DNA of 5,126 nt. It comes from Planctomycetota bacterium (lineage in GTDB: Bacteria > Planctomycetota > Planctomycetia > Pirellulales > Lacipirellulaceae). Positions 1 through 5,126 of the stretch are shown here, piece by piece. The position numbers and the translations under genes are program-made. Within the stretch, counting starts at the first letter, position 1; each line of letters starts with the position of its first letter. Location of the stretch: NCBI GenBank assembly GCA_024278035.1, contig JAJRUA010000339.1, forward strand, positions 1 to 5,126, read 5' to 3'. The notes below the pieces were generated by a model. That model had not been told where the DNA came from and ran no database searches. It saw nothing but the letters and a program-made list of their open reading frames with translations.

Positions 1-2908
1 ACGAACGCTCAAAGCGCTCTCGGGCGACACCCCACCGGCGATCGTGGTGAGTTGCATTCAAGCGCTGCTGCAACCGACGATGCCGCCTGAGCGAATCCTT
101 GCCGCTACGCGGCAGTTGGCGGTGGGCGACTCGCTTGATACGGAGGAACTGGCCCATTGGCTCACGGGGCACGGCTGCCATCGGACTTCGGCGGTCGAAC
201 TGCCGGGAGAGTTTGCGGTGCGTGGCGGGATTATTGACCTGTTCGCCCCCGAAGCGGAAAAACCCGTTCGGATGGAATTGTTCGGCGACGAAATCGAGTC
301 GCTCCGAGAGTTTGACGCCATTTCGCAGCGCAGCTTGCGAACACTTACGGGCACGTCGGTCACGATGCTTGATCCTACCGAACCGGAGCGGGCTCACTTT
401 ACGACGCACACGCCCGACGCCACTTGGTTCGCACTAGTTGAACCGGCCGATTTGCAAGAGGAGGGGCGTTTTTTTCACGAACGGGCGACCGACCCTACGT
501 CGCTCCACAACGTAAAGACAACGCTTGCCGAGCTGTATCAGTACCCGTCGGTGACGATGGCGGGGGTACCGATCGGGTCGCTTGAAGAGACGGGGCACCT
601 TGGCTTTGAGTCGGTCGAACGATTCAGTGGCGAGGTGCAAAAAGTGCGTGAGGAGTTGCAGGGCGTTGGCCGGGGGCAGCATACCGTGGTTGTTTGCCCG
701 GCTGAGGCGGAGATTCGGCGGCTTACCGAACTGCTCGGCGACACGCCGATGGCCACCGAGGGGCGGCTCGAACTCCTTCGGGGCCGACTAACCAGTGGTT
801 TCCGGTTTGTTGGCGAGAAGACAATCGTTTTGAGTGCGGCAGAGCTGTTCAATCGCCATGACATGGCCCGAGGCAAGCGGCGACAAATCGCCGGTCGGGC
901 GATTGATTCGTTTCTCGAACTCAAGCAGGGCGACCTGGTGGTCCACCTTGCCCACGGCATTGGCCGCTATCGGGGCATGAAACTCCTGGAGAAAGAGGGC
1001 CGGGCCGAAGAGCATTTGGAAGTCGAATACGACGGAGGGACACGTATCTTTGTCCCCTGCTCAAAGATCGAGCTGGTCCAGAAATACATCGGCGGAAAGA
1101 AACTCAAGCCGCGGTTGGCAAAGATCGGTGGCAAGAGTTGGGGACGGCACAAGCAGGCGGCAGAGAAGGCGGTTACCGATCTGGCTGCCGACATGCTTGA
1201 AGTCCAAGCCCGCCGCGACGCCCAGCCCGGCATCCGCTTTCCGAACGATACCGAGTGGCAACGGGAATTCGACGAAGCGTTTCCCTACGAAGAAACAAAC
1301 GACCAAGTGAAAGCAATCGCCGCGATCAAAGAGGATATGGCGACAGCGAGGCCCATGGATCGGCTCTTGTGTGGCGATGTGGGCTTCGGCAAAACGGAAG
1401 TCGCCATGCGGGCCGTGTTCAAAGCAATCGATGCCGGTTATCAAGTTGCCGTACTCGCGCCGACGACCGTGCTGGCCGTGCAGCACTTGCGTACTTTTAG
1501 TGAGCGGATGGCGGAGTTTCCCTTCGTGATTGAGGGGCTCAGCCGGTTTGTCTCCAAAGGAAAGCAAACCAAAACGCTTGCCGCGACGAAGGAGGGCAAG
1601 GTTGATGTCCTGATCGGCACGCACCGCTTGGCATCGCCTGACGTGGAGTTTGCCAATTTGGGGCTCGTTATCATTGATGAAGAACAACGGTTTGGCGTTG
1701 CGGTGAAAGAGCGGCTCAAAGCCTTGCGGTCGATGGTCGATGTCCTGACCATGACCGCCACGCCCATTCCTCGGACCTTGCACATGGCACTGCTCGGCGT
1801 GCGGAGTATCTCGAACCTTGAAACGCCGCCGGCCGATCGGCTGGCCGTGGAGACCCGGGTCACTCGATTCAACGAAGAGATGGTTCGCCATGCGCTGCTC
1901 AGGGAACTCGATCGCGAAGGGCAAGCCTACTTCGTACACAACCGGGTGCATGACATAAAAAACGTTGCTGCACGGCTTGCACAGATTGTTCCCGAAGCAC
2001 GAATCGCTGTGGGGCATGGCCAAATGGCCGATGGCGAACTTGAACGTGTGATGACGGATTTTGTTCAGCACAAGTACGACATTTTGCTAGCGACCACCAT
2101 CATTGAGTCGGGCCTCGACATCCCCAACGCCAACACGATGATTATCGACGATGCGGATCGGTATGGCCTTTCCGACTTGCATCAACTGCGAGGACGCGTT
2201 GGCAGAAGTGGGCGACGTTCTTACTGTTATCTGATGGTTGAGGAGGACAAGCACCTCTCGCCCGAGGCGGCAAGACGGCTACGGGCGATCGAAGAGTTCA
2301 GCCAACTTGGTGCCGGGTTTGCGATTGCCATGCGTGACCTAGAGATTCGTGGCGCTGGGGCGCTCTTAGGCACCCAACAGAGCGGCCATATAGCGACGGT
2401 CGGCTACGAAATGTACTGTTCGCTCTTGGAGAACGCGGTCCGGCAAATGCAAAGCTTGCCTCCTCGGGCGAGCGTTGATGTGAACATCGACTTGCCCTCC
2501 GAAGCGTTCCTCTGGGCGGGCTACGTGGGGCATCAACGAGACCGAATCGATCTCTACCGGCGGCTTTCTCGGGCAGCGACGGGCGAAGAGATCACCGATT
2601 TTTCGGGGGAACTGGTCGATCGATTCGGTCCGATGCCAGCCCCCGCCCAGCGGCTGATCGAATTGGCCCATCTCCGGGTGGCGGCCCATGCGTGGGGCGT
2701 ACAATCCATTCGCCGTGAAGACAACTATCTCGTCTTCGGTTACACGTCGAACGAAGCGATTCGCGAATTGGTCGATCGATCGAAAGGCCAATTGCGAATC
2801 GCGGACGCCTGTGAAGCCTATTTGCCAATTCCCCCGGAAAAAGACGTGCCTGATGGGCTGCTGAATCTCGTCGAATCTCTCTTGCGGCAAGAGCGGGGTG
2901 ACCAGTAG
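1..2908 (+). CDS. mfd: Transcription-repair coupling factor Mfd (5'-truncated by window edge)
   Basis: Mfd is a cytoplasmic DNA translocase that pushes stalled RNA polymerase off DNA and recruits UvrA to start nucleotide excision repair. The reading frame is open to the left edge (first full codon at base 2), so the true start lies outside. The GTG at 44 is internal and is used here only for numbering (954 residues to the TAG at 2906-2908). Visible parts in order: the end of the UvrB-like UvrA-binding module (about 1-110, with AVRGGIIDLF and MELFGDE); a variable domain (about 130-270); the RNA-polymerase-interacting CarD-like domain (about 297-350, VVHLAHGIGRY); and the RecG-like superfamily 2 motor. 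The motor shows Walker A GDVGFGKT (444-451, bases 1373-1396), APTTVLA (472-478), DEEQ (545-548), TATPIPRT (571-578), TTIIESGLDIP (684-694) and QLRGRVGRS (714-722), followed by DLEIRGAGALLG. The C-terminal regulatory TRCF domain spans about 810-940. The distance from the Walker lysine to the C-terminus (504 residues) is close to that of E. coli Mfd (about 514), so the 3' part is intact and roughly 150-180 N-terminal residues are missing. No frameshift or lost motif is seen. Confidence 0.98.
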   Translation, partial: RTLKALSGDTPPAIVVSCIQALLQPTMPPERILAATRQLAVGDSLDTEELAHWLTGHGCHRTSAVELPGEFAVRGGIIDLFAPEAEKPVRMELFGDEIESLREFDAISQRSLRTLTGTSVTMLDPTEPERAHFTTHTPDATWFALVEPADLQEEGRFFHERATDPTSLHNVKTTLAELYQYPSVTMAGVPIGSLEETGHLGFESVERFSGEVQKVREELQGVGRGQHTVVVCPAEAEIRRLTELLGDTPMATEGRLELLRGRLTSGFRFVGEKTIVLSAAELFNRHDMARGKRRQIAGRAIDSFLELKQGDLVVHLAHGIGRYRGMKLLEKEGRAEEHLEVEYDGGTRIFVPCSKIELVQKYIGGKKLKPRLAKIGGKSWGRHKQAAEKAVTDLAADMLEVQARRDAQPGIRFPNDTEWQREFDEAFPYEETNDQVKAIAAIKEDMATARPMDRLLCGDVGFGKTEVAMRAVFKAIDAGYQVAVLAPTTVLAVQHLRTFSERMAEFPFVIEGLSRFVSKGKQTKTLAATKEGKVDVLIGTHRLASPDVEFANLGLVIIDEEQRFGVAVKERLKALRSMVDVLTMTATPIPRTLHMALLGVRSISNLETPPADRLAVETRVTRFNEEMVRHALLRELDREGQAYFVHNRVHDIKNVAARLAQIVPEARIAVGHGQMADGELERVMTDFVQHKYDILLATTIIESGLDIPNANTMIIDDADRYGLSDLHQLRGRVGRSGRRSYCYLMVEEDKHLSPEAARRLRAIEEFSQLGAGFAIAMRDLEIRGAGALLGTQQSGHIATVGYEMYCSLLENAVRQMQSLPPRASVDVNIDLPSEAFLWAGYVGHQRDRIDLYRRLSRAATGEEITDFSGELVDRFGPMPAPAQRLIELAHLRVAAHAWGVQSIRREDNYLVFGYTSNEAIRELVDRSKGQLRIADACEAYLPIPPEKDVPDGLLNLVESLLRQERGDQ

Positions 2909-2935
2909 ACTCCCTCGCCCTCCGAGTCTTGGCAT

Positions 2936-2945
2936 GTGCTAGCAC
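2936..2945. repeat. 10-bp perfect palindrome downstream of mfd
   Basis: GTGCTAGCAC reads the same on both strands and begins 28 bases after the mfd stop. It is not followed by a T-run. It could be chance, an operator half-site pair or part of the structured spacer. Nothing in the window identifies a binding protein. Confidence 0.3.
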
Positions 2946-2966
2946 TCGTGCGTTCCTAGCCGCAGA

Positions 2967-3022
2967 CGGAAGCCAGCGGCCCAACAAGTGAAAAGGGCAA
3001 CCGCCGGCTTCCGCAGGCGGTT
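2967..3022. repeat. Overlapping inverted repeats (alternative hairpins) in the mfd-parvulin spacer
   Basis: Two stems share bases. In the first, CGGAAGCC-A-GCGG (2967-2979) pairs with CCGC-C-GGCTTCCG (3001-3013), giving 12 pairs around one A-C mismatch and a 21-base loop. In the second, AACCGCC (2999-3005) pairs perfectly with GGCGGTT (3016-3022) around a 10-base loop. Both use 3001-3005, so they exclude each other. The second hairpin is GC-rich, but the nearest T-run (3047-3051) is about 25 bases beyond it, so this is not a standard intrinsic terminator. It may be a REP-like intergenic repeat, an mRNA-stabilising 3' structure for mfd, or an attenuating leader for the next gene. The pairings are seen in the sequence; the function is inferred. 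Confidence 0.5.
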
Positions 3023-3064
3023 AGGGTACTTCCTGTTAATCTATCCTTTTTCGGTTATCGCTTT

Positions 3065-3139
3065 GTGAATCGCTTGAAGTCCCTATCCTTAGCGATCGCC
3101 CTTCTGCTCACGGCTGACAGCCTCTGTGCTGCTACCGCT
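3065..3139 (+). other. Signal peptide of the parvulin-domain protein
   Basis: The first 25 residues have a short basic n-region (Arg3, Lys5), a hydrophobic stretch LSLAIALLLTA and a small-residue c-region ending AATA before Glu26. This is a Sec-type signal peptide. The exact cleavage point (after A23 or A25) is a guess by rule. There is no twin-arginine pair and no lipobox. Confidence 0.75.
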
Positions 3140-4171
3140 GAACCATTGGCAGAGTGCGAAGTGCTGGCACGGGTCAATAGCGAAGCAATCCTTGCCTGTG
3201 AAGTTGCATGGGAAGCAGAGCTAATGCTCCAAGAGCGGCTCGCCAAACTGCCAGCCGAAGTGCGGGCCAAAGCCCCGCCGGCAGAACTGGCGAAGGCGAA
3301 GAAGCAAATCATGCGACAACTGGTGATGAGCCGCCTCGATATGGCGATCTTTTACACCGACTTCCGAAGCAGTGTCCCTCAAGCCAACCTCCCCGAAATT
3401 CATAAAAGCCTTGAAGGGGCGTTCGTGAGCCAAGAGATACCCCGTTTGAAAAAAATGCTGGGCATCGAGAAACGAGCGGATTTAGAAAAACGGCTTATTG
3501 AGCTGGGTACCTCGCTGGCCGAACGTAAAGAAGACTTCTTTCATCGGATGGTTGCACGAAGTTGGCTGACCGAAACCGTCAAATTCAACAGAGAAGTCAC
3601 CCACGAGCAGATGCTGGAGTTTTACCACAAGCATCAAGCGGACTATGCTTATCCGACCAGGGCGAAATGGGAAGAATTGATGGTTCGGTTCGATAAGTAT
3701 GCGTCGAAAAGCGAGGCCTACCGAAAGATCGCCCAACTAGGGAACCAAGTCCACCAAGCCGCCGCCACCCAACCCGCAAGCCAGCCTGTCTTTGCCCAAG
3801 TGGCGATGTCCCAGTCGGATGGCTACACCGCGGACCAAGGGGGCGCCCATGATTGGACCACCCAAGGTTCCTTGGCCATCGAAGCAATCGATAAGTCCAT
3901 TTTTTCTTTGCCAGTTGGCAAGATGGGCCCCATCATCGAGGGCACAAAAGGATTTCACATTGTCCGCGTTCTTGAACGCCAACAGGCGGGCTACACACCG
4001 TTCAGCAAAGTCCAGAAAAAAATCTCCGCGAAAATACGCGATCAGCGATTCGATGTCGCCGTGCTAAAACGGGTCGGCGAACTCAAACGCAAGGCCTACA
4101 TTTGGACCATCTACACGGGCGATGTCGATACGAGCCGGGTCGCCGTAACGCAAGAAAACACTCGGCGTTAG
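3065..4171 (+). CDS. Exported SurA/PpiC-like parvulin-domain peptidyl-prolyl isomerase/chaperone
   Basis: This is a complete 368-residue protein, probably a periplasmic foldase that helps exported proteins fold. The GTG start at 3065 is chosen because a signal peptide follows at once: basic MNRLK, a hydrophobic core at about 7-17, and likely signal peptidase I sites after A23 or A25 (ATA before E26). Cys21 is not in a lipobox, so a lipoprotein is unlikely. Residues 32-190 are mostly helical, opening with VLARVNSEAILACEV, which resembles the start of SurA/PrsA-type chaperone domains (VNGEPIL-SEV). The parvulin domain covers about 195-305, with the conserved GG (259-260), the SIFSLPVGKMGPI segment (278-290) and the terminal GFHIVRVLER (296-305). 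The usual N-terminal 'HIL' histidine is replaced around AKWEELMV (200-207), so isomerase activity is uncertain. An Ala/Gln/Pro-rich linker (230-245) lies inside the domain. No Shine-Dalgarno is visible. It follows mfd by 156 bp on the same strand and ends 44 bp from the converging purB. The parvulin fold is a firm call; the substrate is unknown. Confidence 0.88.
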   Translation: MNRLKSLSLAIALLLTADSLCAATAEPLAECEVLARVNSEAILACEVAWEAELMLQERLAKLPAEVRAKAPPAELAKAKKQIMRQLVMSRLDMAIFYTDFRSSVPQANLPEIHKSLEGAFVSQEIPRLKKMLGIEKRADLEKRLIELGTSLAERKEDFFHRMVARSWLTETVKFNREVTHEQMLEFYHKHQADYAYPTRAKWEELMVRFDKYASKSEAYRKIAQLGNQVHQAAATQPASQPVFAQVAMSQSDGYTADQGGAHDWTTQGSLAIEAIDKSIFSLPVGKMGPIIEGTKGFHIVRVLERQQAGYTPFSKVQKKISAKIRDQRFDVAVLKRVGELKRKAYIWTIYTGDVDTSRVAVTQENTRR

Positions 4172-4182
4172 ACGGATTTTTT
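4146..4182 (+). terminator. Weak candidate terminator for the parvulin gene
   Basis: TAACGC (4146-4151) pairs perfectly with GCGTTA (4165-4170) around a 13-base loop, and a run of six T follows at 4177-4182. The stem lies in the last codons of the gene, is only 6 bp, and is 6 bases away from the T-run, so it is a poor match to a standard intrinsic terminator. The position between converging genes is where a terminator would be expected. On the minus strand there is no T-run after purB, so it does not look bidirectional. Confidence 0.3.
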
Positions 4183-4215
4183 CGAGCACGGGAGCACTTG
4201 CAAAGTCCTTTCCTC

Positions 4216-5126
4216 TCAGACTCTTAGCTCTTCGCTCACGGCTCGCTTATCGGTATCGGCATAACGCTTGCGGATGGGTGCAACGACTTCGGCGAGGAAC
4301 TCATCGACTTGCTCCGGCGCACGACCGATGAGTTGCGAGGGATTGGCAATTTGGTCGAGGTCAACCGAAACAAAGGCCTTGTCGCTGCGCAGGCGATCTA
4401 ACAGGTCGTTCGCGCCCCCTTCTTGTTTAACGACCGCACCGGCAGCTTGGCTGTGCTGACGAATGCGCTCGTGCAGGTCTTGCCGATCGCCGCCCGCCTT
4501 GACCGCTTCCATCAGTACGTTTTCCGTAATCATAAACGGCAGCTCTTCGCGAAGATTGCGATCGACAACCTTCGGATAAACGACCAAGCCTCGGGCGACG
4601 TTTTCATAAATCACTAGGATCGCATCGATTCCCAAAAACGATTGGGGCAACGAGAGACGGCGGTTGGCCGAGTCGTCGAGCGTTCGTTCCATCCACTGCG
4701 TGGCGTGGGTTGTCGCACCGTTTTGGGCAAGGCTCATCACAAAACGCGCGAGGCCCCCGATTCGCTCCGAACGCATCGGGTTCCGCTTGTAAGGCATCGC
4801 GGACGAGCCGATTTGACTCTTCTCGAACGGCTCTTCCAGCTCCTTGCGTTGAGCTAAGAGCCGAAGGTCGGTCGTCGCCTTGTGAGCACTGGCGGCAATG
4901 CCGGAGAGACAGTCAAGCACCTGGGCATCGACTTTACGAGGGTAAGTCTGGCCCGTAACGGCGTAAGAAGCGTCGAAGCCCATTTTTTGGGTCACGAGCT
5001 GTTCGAGTTGGCGAACCTTAGCGTGATCCCCCTCGAACAATTCGACAAAGCTCGCCTGTGTGCCGGTCGTCCCTTTCGCGCTCCGGGCCCGAAGCGTGGC
5101 AAGGCGGTGTTCGACTTCCACTAAAT
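4216..5126 (-). CDS. purB: Adenylosuccinate lyase, animal-like clade (5'-truncated by window edge)
   Basis: PurB acts twice in cytoplasmic purine synthesis, releasing fumarate from SAICAR to give AICAR and from adenylosuccinate to give AMP. The frame is open to the right edge (codon TTA at 5124-5122), so the start is outside; the GTG at 5121 is internal and used only for numbering (301 residues to the TGA at 4218-4216). Visible are [10 protein letters not shown] (16-25), [10 protein letters not shown] (56-65), the fumarate-lyase family signature [11 protein letters not shown] (105-115, bases 4777-4809) with its flexible-loop catalytic serine, [11 protein letters not shown] (145-155), and [18 protein letters not shown] (180-197). 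These segments match human ADSL closely from memory, rather than the shorter B. subtilis type or the E. coli type. Compared with about 484 residues in human ADSL, roughly 170-180 N-terminal residues are missing, including the THFQP-type motif with the catalytic histidine. The gene ends intact at SEELRV and converges on the parvulin gene. The function is secure; the clade is by recalled similarity. Confidence 0.96.
   Translation of the reverse strand, partial: LVEVEHRLATLRARSAKGTTGTQASFVELFEGDHAKVRQLEQLVTQKMGFDASYAVTGQTYPRKVDAQVLDCLSGIAASAHKATTDLRLLAQRKELEEPFEKSQIGSSAMPYKRNPMRSERIGGLARFVMSLAQNGATTHATQWMERTLDDSANRRLSLPQSFLGIDAILVIYENVARGLVVYPKVVDRNLREELPFMITENVLMEAVKAGGDRQDLHERIRQHSQAAGAVVKQEGGANDLLDRLRSDKAFVSVDLDQIANPSQLIGRAPEQVDEFLAEVVAPIRKRYADTDKRAVSEELRV

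Noticed and set aside
44..46. GTG as the start codon of mfd
   Set aside because: The frame is open through to base 2 and the upstream residues continue the protein plausibly. The UvrB-like module would be cut in half by a start here.
1676..1687. DEEQ in place of DEEH in the Mfd Walker B motif
   Set aside because: DEEQ is a normal variant in Mfd of many bacteria, including, from memory, B. subtilis, so it is not a sign of lost activity.
1061..2071. A 336-codon open frame on the minus strand inside mfd
   Set aside because: It lies fully antisense to the helicase motor of mfd, whose motifs are all intact on the plus strand. The predicted protein is rich in His, Arg, Phe and Gly with no recognisable domain, as expected of a shadow frame in GC-rich coding DNA.
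2772..2783. TCGATCGATCGA palindrome near the mfd 3' end
   Set aside because: It lies within conserved-frame codons (LVDRS) in a genome where GATCG is frequent, and nothing nearby suggests a site; most likely codon chance.
2366..2987. Overlapping minus-strand open frames across the mfd 3' end and the spacer
   Set aside because: Their compositions are Arg/Pro/His-rich, they show no recognised motif, and they overlap conserved Mfd C-terminal codons. The spacer part is better explained by the inverted repeats.
3021..3047. Possible sigma-70-type promoter before the parvulin gene (TTAGGG and TATCCT)
   Set aside because: Both hexamers match poorly and the spacing is about 15 bases, so it is no better than chance in this spacer.
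3119..3127. Lipoprotein signal at Cys21 of the parvulin protein
   Set aside because: The residues before the cysteine are Asp-Ser-Leu, which do not fit the lipobox rule (Leu at -3, Ala or Gly at -1).

Overview
This 5.1-kb window holds three protein-coding genes in an ordinary housekeeping layout. Two are cut by the window edges. I see no mobile element, CRISPR array, RNA gene or defence-like cassette, and nothing I can honestly call a new system. The genes, with about 55-57% GC by eye, fit a Planctomycetota bacterium, possibly of the Pirellulales. The arguments are an adenylosuccinate lyase of the animal-like clade, a GTG start with no Shine-Dalgarno sequence, and a secreted parvulin of a divergent type. 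The assignment is an inference and no marker gene here proves it.

Layout: bases 1-2908 (+) are the C-terminal five-sixths or so of mfd, the transcription-repair coupling factor. Bases 2909-3064 are a 156-bp spacer with a compact set of inverted repeats. Bases 3065-4171 (+) are a complete gene for an exported SurA/PpiC-like parvulin-domain protein whose usual first active-site histidine appears to be missing. Bases 4172-4215 are a 44-bp spacer between converging genes, with a weak hairpin plus T-run signal. Bases 4216-5126 (-) are the C-terminal two-thirds or so of purB, adenylosuccinate lyase, whose start lies beyond the right edge.

The three proteins do not form one pathway: DNA repair at stalled RNA polymerase, folding of exported proteins, and purine synthesis. 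mfd and the parvulin gene run in the same direction and may be co-transcribed, although the structured spacer could separate or attenuate them. purB is transcribed toward them from the other side. The best leads are the altered parvulin active site, the alternative hairpins between mfd and the parvulin gene, and the animal-like purB.
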